From JAKVAV01 sp964635965 (GTDB lineage Bacteria; Bacteroidota; Bacteroidia; Flavobacteriales_D; Cryomorphaceae), in assembly GCA_964635965.1 (NCBI GenBank), contig CAZWQX010000001.1, positions 1-64,000 on the forward strand: a DNA stretch of 64,000 nt. Reading direction: 5' to 3'. Of the stretch, positions 34,992 through 43,754 are shown in pieces (the first letter of the stretch is position 1; each line of letters starts with the position of its first letter). A program made the position numbers and the translations under genes. The notes beneath the pieces are model-generated. The model had not been told where the DNA came from and did not search any database. It saw nothing but the letters and a program-made list of their open reading frames with translations.

Positions 34992-35579
34992 GTGAAAAAG
35001 AACTCACTCATCAAGAGCCTTTTCGGATACTTCTTTAGAGGACTGTTACTAGTGGTGCCAGCCACTGTAATTATCTACATCATCTACCAATTATTCATCT
35101 TTTTGGATCAGCTCATCCCAATGGAGATTCCAGGCTTGGGTCTATTGGTTTTGCTTTCAGGAATTACCGTGATGGGGTTTTTAGGCTCAACTTTCATCGC
35201 TGAACCAATCATTCGAAGGGCAAATCGAATTCTGGATAGAATACCTTTGGTCAAGACCATTTACACGGCAATTACCGATCTTCTTTCGGCTTTCGTAGGT
35301 CAGAAAAAGAGCTTCTCACGCCCTGTCTTGGTGAAACTGAATAGAGAAAGTGAAATTGAGAAACCTGGATTTATTACCTGCGAAGATTTGGAAAGCCTTA
35401 ACATAAAAACGGGAAAAATCGCGGTTTATCTACCCCACAGCTACAACTTTTCGGGTAATATTTTCATTGTACCTATTGAAAACGTGACACCGGTAGAAGC
35501 AAACACTGCAGAATTCATGAAATTCATCGTTTCAGGCGGGGTAACTGATGTAGGCAAAAAACAAGATGAAGCGAGCTAA
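34992..35579 (+). CDS. DUF502 family membrane protein
   Basis: The 195-residue protein has two membrane helices near the N-terminus (about residues 15-37 and 50-70), followed by the conserved DUF502 segment (IPLVKTIYTAITDL) and a soluble beta-rich tail. The family's function is unknown; a plant relative (COV1-like) affects membrane traffic. It starts with GTG 9 bases after the upstream gene and overlaps the transporter gene by 14 bases. Confidence 0.87.
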   Translation: MKKNSLIKSLFGYFFRGLLLVVPATVIIYIIYQLFIFLDQLIPMEIPGLGLLVLLSGITVMGFLGSTFIAEPIIRRANRILDRIPLVKTIYTAITDLLSAFVGQKKSFSRPVLVKLNRESEIEKPGFITCEDLESLNIKTGKIAVYLPHSYNFSGNIFIVPIENVTPVEANTAEFMKFIVSGGVTDVGKKQDEAS

Positions 35580-36483
35580 ATTCGGAAATCTCCTCCTGCT
35601 CCACATTGTGGTTTTCATCTTTGGTTTTACGGGAATTCTCGGAAAACTTATTGAAACAGATTCGGATATTCTTGTTTGGTGGCGGATGTCAATAGCAGCC
35701 ATTGCCATATCCATCTATGCCTATCCTGCCAAAAAAATCACCTCCTCCATTTGGCAAAATTCACCAACTTATCTGGGAGTTGGGTTTATTATTGCCTTTC
35801 ATTGGATTACATTCTTTCAAGCAATCAAGATTTCAAATGTCAGTGTGACCTTGGCCTGCCTCAGCTCCGCTTCTCTTTTCACCGCCGTTCTGGAACCTCT
35901 GTTCTTTAAGAGACGAATTGATTTGGCGGAAATACTCTTCGGAATTATGGTAGTCGCAGGTCTCGTTCTGATTTTCAGCTTTGAGTCTGAATACACTGAG
36001 GGAATAATAATGGCACTGGTGTCGGCCTTTCTGGCCTCGCTCTTTACCGTTATCAATGGCCGTTTGATCCAAAAAGACAATCCATATCGAATCAGCCTGG
36101 TAGAGATGATAGGAGGAGTGATAGGTATATCGATTTGGCTGGGTTTCTCAGGGAAACTCGGGGTAAATATGATCGATATCCCCGGGGCCGACTGGTTTTG
36201 GATCCTGATTTTGGGAATAATCTGCACCGCTTTTGCATTCGTTGCAAGTGTCAAAGTGATGGAAGAATTAACTCCCTTTACTGTTTCGCTCACCATCAAT
36301 CTGGAACCTGTTTATGGGATTATTCTGGCATTCCTAATTTTCGGATCCAGCGAAGAAATGACCCCGGGATTCTATATTGGAACCGTACTTATTTTAGGTG
36401 CCCTTTACCTCAATGCCCTGAACAGAAAAGGGAAACTCCGAATACGCAAATCGGCAGCAAGTCAAAAAACAAACCATACCTGA
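35566..36483 (+). CDS. DMT-superfamily (EamA) transporter
   Basis: A 305-residue inner-membrane protein with about ten hydrophobic spans arranged as two EamA repeats, as in drug/metabolite exporters. The first repeat begins LLLHIVVFIFGFTGILGKL and the second near residue 150. The cargo is not predictable. It overlaps the DUF502 gene by 14 bases and is the last gene before ispG. Confidence 0.88.
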   Translation: MKRAKFGNLLLLHIVVFIFGFTGILGKLIETDSDILVWWRMSIAAIAISIYAYPAKKITSSIWQNSPTYLGVGFIIAFHWITFFQAIKISNVSVTLACLSSASLFTAVLEPLFFKRRIDLAEILFGIMVVAGLVLIFSFESEYTEGIIMALVSAFLASLFTVINGRLIQKDNPYRISLVEMIGGVIGISIWLGFSGKLGVNMIDIPGADWFWILILGIICTAFAFVASVKVMEELTPFTVSLTINLEPVYGIILAFLIFGSSEEMTPGFYIGTVLILGALYLNALNRKGKLRIRKSAASQKTNHT

Positions 36484-36489
36484 AAGCGT

Positions 36490-36497
36490 TAACTTCG
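36490..36497 (+). promoter_or_regulatory. Candidate -7 box for ispG
   Basis: TAACTTCG, a TAnnTTCG variant, lies 18 bases upstream of the ATG of ispG and would give a short leader. The same octamer precedes queA at 49559. Confidence 0.4.
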
Positions 36498-36515
36498 TAT
36501 TAAACCAAACCAGCC

Positions 36516-38474
36516 ATGTCGGCAGTTATTTCAGAAGACCAGATTTATTGTCCTAATCCAGTAGCCTACGATCGATTTGTCACTCGATCCGTTAAAATTG
36601 GATCGATTGAAATGGGAGGAGATAACCCTATTCGCGTTCAATCGATGACCACAACGGACACCATGGACACCGATGCGACCATTGAACAGTCTATCCGAAT
36701 GATAGAGGTGGGTTGCGAATTGGTTAGAATTACCGCTCCGAGTAAAAAGGATGCGGAAAATTTAGGTCCGATTAAAGAAGGAATCCGCTCAAAAGGGTAT
36801 GATACTCCTTTGGTGGCAGATATTCACTTTACCCCTAATGCAGCCGAAATTGCAGCTCGCATTGTTGAGAAGGTAAGGGTGAATCCAGGTAATTACGCCG
36901 ATAAAAAGAAGTTCGAAACAATTGATTACACTGACGAAAGCTACCTGGCAGAGTTAGATAGAATTCGCGAGCGTTTTACCCCTTTGGTGAAGATCTGTAA
37001 GGAAGAAGGTACAGCAATGAGAATTGGAACCAACCATGGCTCATTAAGTGACCGAATTCTGAGTAGATACGGAGATACCCCATTGGGAATGGTTGAATCG
37101 GCTATGGAGTTTTTACGCATTTGCCGTGATAACGATTTTCACGAGTTGGTTTTGAGTATGAAAGCCAGTAATCCTCAGGTGATGGTTCAAGCTTATCGAC
37201 TGCTGGTGAATCACATGATGGCAGAAGGTATGAACTATCCCTTACACCTCGGAGTAACAGAGGCCGGTGAAGGTGAGGACGGCAGAATAAAATCTGCTGT
37301 AGGGATTGGCACCTTATTAGAAGACGGGCTTGGGGATACTGTGAGGGTAAGCTTGACCGAAGAACCTGAAGAGGAAATTCCTGTTGCTCGTGTCTTAGTT
37401 GATAGATATGAGAATCGAAAAGGTCATGATGAAATTCCTGAAATTCAAAATAACCCCATTGGCCCATTTGAATACAATCGAAGGAATTCGCGAAAGGTGC
37501 TAAACGTAGGAGGAGGCCAAGTACCAATAGTATTTGGTGATTTATCTGCCAAGGACTCCATCTCTCCTGCTTCCTTTTTTGCCTTTGGATATAATTACAG
37601 TGTTCCCTTGGATAAATGGAACCTGAGCGATCAGGCTGCAGATTTCATTTACGTTGGCCATAACAAAATAGAATTTGAAATTCCGGGAACCTTAGGGGTA
37701 GTGATGGATGAAGATGCGTGGAGGTCGGAATCATCAAAACCAAGGACCTTTCCCATGATTACGGCTGAATCATTTGCGCAAAACGGCGAGCTATCCGAGT
37801 CTATGAACTTTATCCTGGCTAAGGATGAAAACGCATTTGATTCAGACTTTCTGGAGAAAATTAATAAGGCTAAGAACTCCATCCTCGTCCTGACAACGGA
37901 TAATGAACATGCGATGCCTTCATTGAGGCGAGCATTTATCGAGTTGATGAACCATCAAATTGATGTCCCTGTAGTTATCGCACGTAGCTTTAACAAAATC
38001 GACAAAGAAGAATTCAGAATTTACGCTTCAACGGATGCAGGTGGACTTCTTCTCGATGGTTTAGGAGATGGTATTTGGATTAAAGCCGAAGGAGTTGATT
38101 CAAGAACTTCCAACTCCTTGAGTTTTGGTATCCTTCAAGCAACTCGAACCAGGATTAGTAAAACCGAATATATCTCATGCCCTTCTTGCGGAAGAACCCT
38201 ATTTGATCTTCAGGAAACTACGGCTAAGATTAGGGCTAGAACTGAACACTTGAAGGGTGTCAAGATTGGCATCATGGGATGTATTGTTAACGGTCCGGGA
38301 GAAATGGCAGATGCCGATTATGGCTATGTTGGGACTGGAGTCGGAAAAATCACTCTTTACAAAGAGAAAGAGGTTGTAAAACGTAACGTTCCATCCGAGG
38401 ATGCAGTGGATGAGCTCATCAATCTCATTAGGGAACATGGAGACTGGATCGAGCCGAAAGAGGTTGGAGTTTGA
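36516..38474 (+). CDS. ispG: 4-hydroxy-3-methylbut-2-enyl diphosphate synthase, long form
   Basis: The 652-residue IspG (GcpE) makes HMBPP in the MEP isoprenoid pathway. The TIM-barrel half carries the RITAPSKKDAE region and GTNHGSLSDR. The C-terminal half binds the [4Fe-4S] cluster with SCPSCGRT and GCIVNGPGE, three cysteines and the glutamate ligand. The ~270-residue insert between the two halves (about residues 280-540) is the form found in plants, Chlamydia and Bacteroidota, compared with ~370 residues in Escherichia coli. It overlaps the next gene by four bases (TTGA). Confidence 0.97.
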   Translation: MSAVISEDQIYCPNPVAYDRFVTRSVKIGSIEMGGDNPIRVQSMTTTDTMDTDATIEQSIRMIEVGCELVRITAPSKKDAENLGPIKEGIRSKGYDTPLVADIHFTPNAAEIAARIVEKVRVNPGNYADKKKFETIDYTDESYLAELDRIRERFTPLVKICKEEGTAMRIGTNHGSLSDRILSRYGDTPLGMVESAMEFLRICRDNDFHELVLSMKASNPQVMVQAYRLLVNHMMAEGMNYPLHLGVTEAGEGEDGRIKSAVGIGTLLEDGLGDTVRVSLTEEPEEEIPVARVLVDRYENRKGHDEIPEIQNNPIGPFEYNRRNSRKVLNVGGGQVPIVFGDLSAKDSISPASFFAFGYNYSVPLDKWNLSDQAADFIYVGHNKIEFEIPGTLGVVMDEDAWRSESSKPRTFPMITAESFAQNGELSESMNFILAKDENAFDSDFLEKINKAKNSILVLTTDNEHAMPSLRRAFIELMNHQIDVPVVIARSFNKIDKEEFRIYASTDAGGLLLDGLGDGIWIKAEGVDSRTSNSLSFGILQATRTRISKTEYISCPSCGRTLFDLQETTAKIRARTEHLKGVKIGIMGCIVNGPGEMADADYGYVGTGVGKITLYKEKEVVKRNVPSEDAVDELINLIREHGDWIEPKEVGV

Positions 38475-39118
38475 AAGTCGTTGTTGCTGGCGGAACAGGG
38501 CTCATCGGCAGCTTTCTCTTAAAAATTCTTGAGTCTTCTTCAGAAATTGAAACCGTCAGGGCCCTGACCAGAAGAGAGCAAAGATCTCAAGGTATGATAG
38601 ACTGGCGCACCACAGATTTTGAGAATACAGATCAACTGGAAAAGGCCTGTCAGGGTGCTAAACTGGCCTTTTGCTGCCTGGGTACCACAATTAGAAAAGC
38701 CGGTTCACAAAAAGCCTTTATCAAAGTAGATCACGAATTCGTGATTGCTTTTGCCAGAGCAGCCAAATCAGAAGGCATCAAATCTTTTGGTGTCGTGAGC
38801 GCCATTGGAAGCAATCCAGAATCGGGAATATTCTATAATCGGGTAAAAGGCCAAATGGAAAAGGAGCTTAGCCAGATCGGATTTGAAAGTTTGACAATCA
38901 TGCATCCTTCCATTCTGCTTGGACCGCGAAAAGAATTTCGATTTGGTGAGAAAATAGGAAGCTTCTTTATGAGGCTGTTTACTCCACTAATGAATGGATC
39001 GTTCAGGAAGTACCGACCCATCCATGTTCGAGAAGTTGCCAAAGGCATGTTTTATCATGTTAAGAAAGCAAGACCAGGGGTGAATCATATCGAATACGAC
39101 GATATGATGAACACGTAA
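38471..39118 (+). CDS. NAD(P)-binding oxidoreductase (HTATIP2/atypical SDR-like)
   Basis: A 215-residue Rossmann-fold protein with the dinucleotide motif VAGGTGLIGS at residues 4-13, a FCCLGTTIRKAGS segment, and Y-x-x-x-K in YNRVKGQME, typical of atypical short-chain dehydrogenases of the HTATIP2 type. The substrate is unknown. It begins with TTG in a TTGA overlap with ispG, so it is translationally coupled to it. It converges with the M28 peptidase gene, with no bases between. Confidence 0.85.
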   Translation: MKVVVAGGTGLIGSFLLKILESSSEIETVRALTRREQRSQGMIDWRTTDFENTDQLEKACQGAKLAFCCLGTTIRKAGSQKAFIKVDHEFVIAFARAAKSEGIKSFGVVSAIGSNPESGIFYNRVKGQMEKELSQIGFESLTIMHPSILLGPRKEFRFGEKIGSFFMRLFTPLMNGSFRKYRPIHVREVAKGMFYHVKKARPGVNHIEYDDMMNT

Positions 39119-40609
39119 TTACTGCTCTGAATTGTATAACTCCTCTCCTGCCTCGTAATACTTATCACCCTCTACCCAATACGGGCGATCTTCCATATTT
39201 CCTACCAACCGACAAGCATGAACATAAGCCTTGGTGAACTTGTAGAGATATTCGTAATCTACAGAATCAGGATTATCTGCCGCCTGATGATAATACTTCA
39301 ATAAAGTCTCATCGAATGCGGTCAATCCCAAGCTGTACATTATGGCAGGTACACCTTTTCGTGCAAAACTCACCTGATCCGAGCGATCAAAAAGGTTTTG
39401 ATCAGGAACCGGATCTTTAATCGCTTCAAGACCATAAGTTTCAACGGATTCCACTAGCTTATCCATAGCTGTAGTTCTTTCCAGTCCTACAATCGTGGTG
39501 ATTTCGGTGTTGTTGTATCCCGCATTATCACTGTTGAAACACATCACAATGCTTTCAAGAGGGACTACAGGGTGTTCAACAAACCACTCACTTCCCAAAA
39601 GCCCTTTCTCTTCACCGGTGAAGAAAATGAACATTGCGGTTCGATCCAGCGGATACTTTGCAATGTTGTTGGCAGCTTCTAAAACGGTGATGGTTCCAAT
39701 GCCGTTGTCACGAGTTCCATTATATATGGTATCTCCAATTGCATCAGGTCGACCGAGACCGACATGATCGTAATGAGCTGAGTACACCACGATTTCATCC
39801 TTTAAACCAGGATTGATCCCCTCAACCATACCAATTACGTTGTTCGCTGAGAACTTCTCGATTCGCAATCCCCCAACATTTAGTGACGCCTTCCCTTTTA
39901 TCGAAGAGAAAAACTCATCCTTGTTCTTGGCTGAATCATCTAGCCATAAATGGGGAATACCTTTGTCTTCTTCCTCGCCCATATCAAGCGATATTGAAGG
40001 GCCTCCAATGTAATTCTTAATCAGCTGCCAACTGATTTGAGTTGAGGTATAGAGTTCTACTAAGGCAAGAGCGCCTTTTTCGGCTGCTCTTTCCCTTTTC
40101 TCGCGACCTGCATAAAACGCTTTTCGAACATTTGGTTCACCTTTTTCCCCTAGCCGGACAACTGCTATTTTCCCTTCTACTTTCGTTTTTTCAAAATCTT
40201 CCTCACTTCCATAATTCAGAAAAACCACCTTTGCCTCAATATCCTTTGAGTCACCATCCAAGAGAACGATATCCTCGCCGAGTGCAAAGGTCGAATCCTT
40301 TGCAACAAACTGTCCGTCATTCGGAGGTGTGACCTTCTTAAATTGAACCGACTGATGATAGCTCTCCATTCCGGGAGCCATTTTAACGCCCCATTCCTTC
40401 ATTCTGGTAGAAAGGTATTTTGCCGCAATATCCTGTTCAGGGGAAGGTGTGTCCCGTCCTTTCAATTCATCTGAGGCGATGAATTCAATTTTCGCCTGTA
40501 CCCCTGAAGGCGTAACGGTTTCTTCAACAATCTCTTGAACCGTTTGGGCACGGGTTCCGAGAACTATAAAGAGACCAAAGAGGAAAGTGCAGATTGACTT
40601 GAGCGACAT
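39119..40609 (-). CDS. Secreted M28 family zinc aminopeptidase with PA domain
   Basis: The 496-residue protein has a signal peptide (about residues 1-22, ending GTRAQ), a protease-associated insert, and the M28 catalytic domain: SAHYDHVG, the bridging aspartate in RDNGIGT, the catalytic and metal glutamates in TGEEKG, and FNSDN for the next ligand. It should act in the periplasm or outside the cell on peptides. The frame is open further upstream, but the ATG at 40607-40609 gives the signal peptide. A TAnnTTCG box lies at 40636-40643. No T9SS sorting domain is seen at its C-terminus. Confidence 0.9.
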   Translation of the reverse strand: MSLKSICTFLFGLFIVLGTRAQTVQEIVEETVTPSGVQAKIEFIASDELKGRDTPSPEQDIAAKYLSTRMKEWGVKMAPGMESYHQSVQFKKVTPPNDGQFVAKDSTFALGEDIVLLDGDSKDIEAKVVFLNYGSEEDFEKTKVEGKIAVVRLGEKGEPNVRKAFYAGREKRERAAEKGALALVELYTSTQISWQLIKNYIGGPSISLDMGEEEDKGIPHLWLDDSAKNKDEFFSSIKGKASLNVGGLRIEKFSANNVIGMVEGINPGLKDEIVVYSAHYDHVGLGRPDAIGDTIYNGTRDNGIGTITVLEAANNIAKYPLDRTAMFIFFTGEEKGLLGSEWFVEHPVVPLESIVMCFNSDNAGYNNTEITTIVGLERTTAMDKLVESVETYGLEAIKDPVPDQNLFDRSDQVSFARKGVPAIMYSLGLTAFDETLLKYYHQAADNPDSVDYEYLYKFTKAYVHACRLVGNMEDRPYWVEGDKYYEAGEELYNSEQ

Positions 40610-40635
40610 AACTAAGAAGTTGGAAAAGTGAGTCG

Positions 40636-40643
40636 CGAAAGTA
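40636..40643 (-). promoter_or_regulatory. Candidate -7 box for the M28 peptidase gene
   Basis: TACTTTCG on the minus strand, a TAnnTTCG variant, would give a leader of about 22 bases before the chosen ATG. No correctly spaced -33 element is clear. Confidence 0.35.
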
Positions 40644-40664
40644 GGAAAAACCAACGAGGTCTTC

Positions 40665-40952
40665 CTATTTGCCTAAGTACGCAGAGATATCATTCACGTA
40701 TTTCTCAAAAGCATCTCTCCCCTTTTTAGTCAAGGAAACTTGGGTATTGGGGTAGTTATTCTTAAATGATTTTTTGATTTTGATATAGTCGGCATCCGCC
40801 AATTTTTTCAATTGTGCACTTAAATTTCCCTGTGTGGCATTGGTCTCTTCCTTTATAAATCCAAACTCAGCAGACTCCAAGCCGATTAATAAGCTGACAA
40901 CAGCCAATCGTAATTGAGAATGTAGCACCGGATCAAGCGGAGTAAATGCCAT
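40665..40952 (-). CDS. Winged-helix transcriptional regulator (HTH_34/MarR-like)
   Basis: A 95-residue single-domain winged-helix protein: the recognition helix region is ATQGNLSAQLKKLADADYI, and the wing ends in VSLTKKGRDAFEKY. Proteins of this type in Bacteroidota are commonly encoded beside a small membrane protein, as here. It starts one base after the upstream membrane protein gene, so both come from the promoter at 41545-41576. It may control its own operon. Confidence 0.88.
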   Translation of the reverse strand: MAFTPLDPVLHSQLRLAVVSLLIGLESAEFGFIKEETNATQGNLSAQLKKLADADYIKIKKSFKNNYPNTQVSLTKKGRDAFEKYVNDISAYLGK

Positions 40953-40953
40953 A

Positions 40954-41526
40954 TTAAGCTCTCTTTAAAAGATAGGCGGGGACAAGGTAACTTCCGAGAA
41001 TACTCAAGGCAAGAAATAACAACATTGTTCCAGGGTTGGACGTAAGCTTAAGAATCAAGGCCAAGAAGGAAAGAACGAAACTGAAAATACCTCCAAGAAC
41101 CAATGGCCTAAAACGTAGAATCCCACCCGAAACGGTCGTACCCATTCCATACAAAGCAATAATAAAAGCATAGGAAGATCCCCAAGACAATCCTCCCATT
41201 CCCGTGAATAACAGTATAATAAAAAGCAGCGCCGACCAAGCTGACCATAAGTAAGCCAAGGATCGATCAGCATAAGTCATTGTCCGCTTCGATGAAGCCA
41301 TTCGCGAGCTTTTGAAAATTGTCAAGGTAACCGCTACCAATATGGCAATCGGCCAAACCATGAAGTGATATTCAAATTCGAAGAAAATAAGCGCTACATA
41401 CTCAATAGAGGAAGCCAAAAAAATGCTCCAGCCCCAGATCATGTAAAAGCCTGATTGCTCGCGAAGGTTGCTCTTCGTTCTGTCAAGCATACTTACAATA
41501 ATTTCTAAACTCTCTTTTTCGGTCAT
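40954..41526 (-). CDS. Small multi-span membrane protein paired with regulator
   Basis: A 190-residue protein with about five to six membrane helices after a short polar N-terminus (MTEKESLEIIVSMLDRTK). I do not recognise a named family. It is the first gene of a two-gene unit with the winged-helix regulator, an arrangement that suggests the membrane protein and regulator work together, perhaps in sensing or stress response (inference only). Confidence 0.7.
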   Translation of the reverse strand: MTEKESLEIIVSMLDRTKSNLREQSGFYMIWGWSIFLASSIEYVALIFFEFEYHFMVWPIAILVAVTLTIFKSSRMASSKRTMTYADRSLAYLWSAWSALLFIILLFTGMGGLSWGSSYAFIIALYGMGTTVSGGILRFRPLVLGGIFSFVLSFLALILKLTSNPGTMLLFLALSILGSYLVPAYLLKRA

Positions 41527-41544
41527 TTTAGTTTAATTTTAATT

Positions 41545-41576
41545 CAAATGTAGTTTAGTTTACTTTATAAACCAAA
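41545..41576 (-). promoter_or_regulatory. Full Bacteroidota-type promoter of the membrane protein/regulator pair
   Basis: On the minus strand TTTG (41573-41576) is followed after 20 bases by TACATTTG (41545-41552), matching both the -33 TTTG and -7 TAnnTTTG elements with normal spacing. The spacer holds a tandem TAAAC-TAAAC, a possible operator for the winged-helix regulator. This is the best promoter match in the window. Confidence 0.65.
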
Positions 41577-41588
41577 TAATGAAAAAAA

Positions 41589-42830
41589 TTAGCTCAGCTC
41601 ATCCGACTGAATTTGGTCGAGAATGACATTCAAACTATCACTTTTGGTTTTAAATATTGTTGAATATTGTTGAGGGATAGGGTCACCTGACGGCAGGTCT
41701 TGCCGATATGGATCGACTTGCTTACCATTAACCCAAAAACGATAACATACATGAGGGCCCGTAGCCAATCCTGTTGATCCCACATAACCAATCACATCTC
41801 CCTGCCTTACAAATTCACCTTTCTTAGCCTCCCTTTTAGACATGTGCAGATATTGCGTGGTATAAGTACTATTATGTCTAATCTTCACATAATTGCCATT
41901 GTATTTACCATATGCTGAAGCTATCACTTCTCCGTCGGCGGTGGCAACTATTGGTGTGCCCCTCGGAGCGGCATAATCCGTCCCTAAGTGGGCTTTCCAC
42001 CTCTTTTGAACAGGGTGATAACGCTTCATTGTATATCTCGATGAGATCCGAGAAAATTTGACCGGTGCCTTTAAAAAAGCTCTTCGAAGATTCTCACCTT
42101 CCTCATCATAATATTCGCTCAGCTCCCCCTCCTCAAACAGAAAGCCTTTAAATACCTCATCCCTGTGCCCGAATTCGGCTGCAATAATTTCCCCGACTCC
42201 TATCCTTCTCCCTTCGACAAATAATTCTTCAAAGATGACTTTAAAATAATCCCCTTTTTGAATTCTATAAAAGTCTACGGTCCAAGCGTAGATTACGCTC
42301 AACTCCATCGCCAATTCAATGGGTAGGTCGTTATCGGCAATTGTCTGATATAAGGAACTATTAATTACTCCTCCTGCCTCACGCAAACGCCTCTCAATAG
42401 GTTTCTTGCCCAAATAAGCCGAAATGGTATCATTCAACTGATATACCACATAATTCGCAGGACCTGTCTCTACAACAAAATAACTCGCTTGCTCCGTGCT
42501 ATCTCGGTTCGTAAAAACTGCATACTTATCTCCTGCTTTTAACTTTCGTACATCATGCACGTCTTTGCTCACCGACTCAAGAGTCGCAATATTCGCGTAA
42601 GGAACTCCGTAGCCCAATAAAATATCGGCAAGGAATTGATTGGGTTTGATAGTTCCCTCATGAATCTTGTAGGCATTCTCTTCTATCCCGTATCTCATGG
42701 GAATTTCATCTGCCTCAATAGAAACATCCTCGGCTTTTAAATCCTCATTTGTTTTTACCTCGCTCGAACAGGAGGCGAATCCCATAAGGATCACGAATAG
42801 AAAAAGGGGAAAAGAAGTGCACCACTTCAT
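41589..42830 (-). CDS. M23 family peptidoglycan peptidase lipoprotein, altered HxH motif
   Basis: The 413-residue protein has a lipoprotein signal (lipobox near FASC, Cys21), a ~250-residue N-terminal region with an OapA/LysM-like part, and a C-terminal LytM domain. The HxxxD zinc motif is intact (HLGTDYAAP), but the usual HxH reads GPHVCYRF, so the second zinc histidine is replaced by cysteine. Cysteine can bind zinc, and similar variants occur in Bacteroidota, so the enzyme may still be active or may be a regulator of other hydrolases. It would act on peptidoglycan crosslinks in the periplasm. A TAnnTTCG box ends only 6 bases before its ATG, giving almost no leader. Confidence 0.88.
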   Translation of the reverse strand: MKWCTSFPLFLFVILMGFASCSSEVKTNEDLKAEDVSIEADEIPMRYGIEENAYKIHEGTIKPNQFLADILLGYGVPYANIATLESVSKDVHDVRKLKAGDKYAVFTNRDSTEQASYFVVETGPANYVVYQLNDTISAYLGKKPIERRLREAGGVINSSLYQTIADNDLPIELAMELSVIYAWTVDFYRIQKGDYFKVIFEELFVEGRRIGVGEIIAAEFGHRDEVFKGFLFEEGELSEYYDEEGENLRRAFLKAPVKFSRISSRYTMKRYHPVQKRWKAHLGTDYAAPRGTPIVATADGEVIASAYGKYNGNYVKIRHNSTYTTQYLHMSKREAKKGEFVRQGDVIGYVGSTGLATGPHVCYRFWVNGKQVDPYRQDLPSGDPIPQQYSTIFKTKSDSLNVILDQIQSDELS

Positions 42831-42836
42831 ATGGTG

Positions 42837-42844
42837 CGAATATA
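42837..42844 (-). promoter_or_regulatory. Candidate -7 box for the M23 peptidase gene (near-leaderless)
   Basis: TATATTCG on the minus strand lies 6 bases from the ATG. If used, transcription would begin within a few bases of the start codon. Confidence 0.4.
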
Positions 42845-42860
42845 AAAATGGAGATTCAAA

Positions 42861-43679
42861 TCAGTCGACTTTGGCAATAGGGTTTGAGATTTTATCGTAT
42901 TCAACCAATTCCATTTTGATAGATCCAACCAGAACTTTTGCCTTCGCCAGCACGGGAATCTTGTTTTCGTCATCCGTAATCCAAACGGTCATATCCTCTT
43001 CTTTTTCGAATATACGTCCCTCCTGAACAACCGGAACAAATTTTAAACATCGATATGTTCCCGTGCGGGATTTTAGCTGTTCCCTTCCCAAAAATTTTAT
43101 CATCAAAGGGTATTCTTCTTCATCAACAAATGTTGGTATGGTGAAGATATCCCCTGGTTTAGCGGAAGAGAAGTCGATTGTTCGGGCATAGTAAAAGGAT
43201 GAAAGCATGTCCTGAGACATAGCAGGGATTTTAAACGTATCGCCTTTATGGGTGCTGACAGCTGATTGAAATTGATGAAAACGATAGTTTTCGTCCTTGG
43301 AATAACCACCTTCTCGAACTTGACGAACAAATTCCCAAGGTACAATTGTCTCGCGGTCCAAATAAGTCTCGTATCTGTCTCTGACCTTATAAAACCAGTT
43401 AAAAGCACCTAAGGTGCGACCGGTCCCAACCACGTGATAAGCGTCTCTCCCATCAAACTTTCTGCTGCTTCGGTAAACCTTAAGTTCGGCCTCACCCGCA
43501 TCGATGATTCCATAATGAAGCCTGAATCTGAGGTACTCTCCTTCAGCAAAAGCCTGTTGCCCAATATCGGGAAGACTAATTGCGGGAAGGGTGTCAAGGC
43601 TCGCTTTCGGCGGCTTAACCTGTGAAAAAGCAAAACCTGCAATTAAGAAGGCACAAACGAAGAGAACAATTCTTTTCAT
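42861..43679 (-). CDS. DUF3108 domain secreted protein
   Basis: The 272-residue protein has a signal peptide (cleavage near AFSQV) and one DUF3108 domain: GEYLRFRLHYGIIDAGEAEL near residues 47-66, then the VRDRYETYLD segment and the acidic DMTVWITDD stretch near the end. The family is beta-rich, exported and of unknown function. It follows leuS on the same strand by 75 bases and precedes the M23 peptidase gene by 30 bases, so it could share a role in the cell envelope. Confidence 0.85.
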   Translation of the reverse strand: MKRIVLFVCAFLIAGFAFSQVKPPKASLDTLPAISLPDIGQQAFAEGEYLRFRLHYGIIDAGEAELKVYRSSRKFDGRDAYHVVGTGRTLGAFNWFYKVRDRYETYLDRETIVPWEFVRQVREGGYSKDENYRFHQFQSAVSTHKGDTFKIPAMSQDMLSSFYYARTIDFSSAKPGDIFTIPTFVDEEEYPLMIKFLGREQLKSRTGTYRCLKFVPVVQEGRIFEKEEDMTVWITDDENKIPVLAKAKVLVGSIKMELVEYDKISNPIAKVD

Positions 43680-43754
43680 GCAGTGATTAGGTCAAATTCC
43701 ATTCCAAAACGTTGAATTCCCTTATTCCATTGCCTTTATATGGACCATTTAGTT

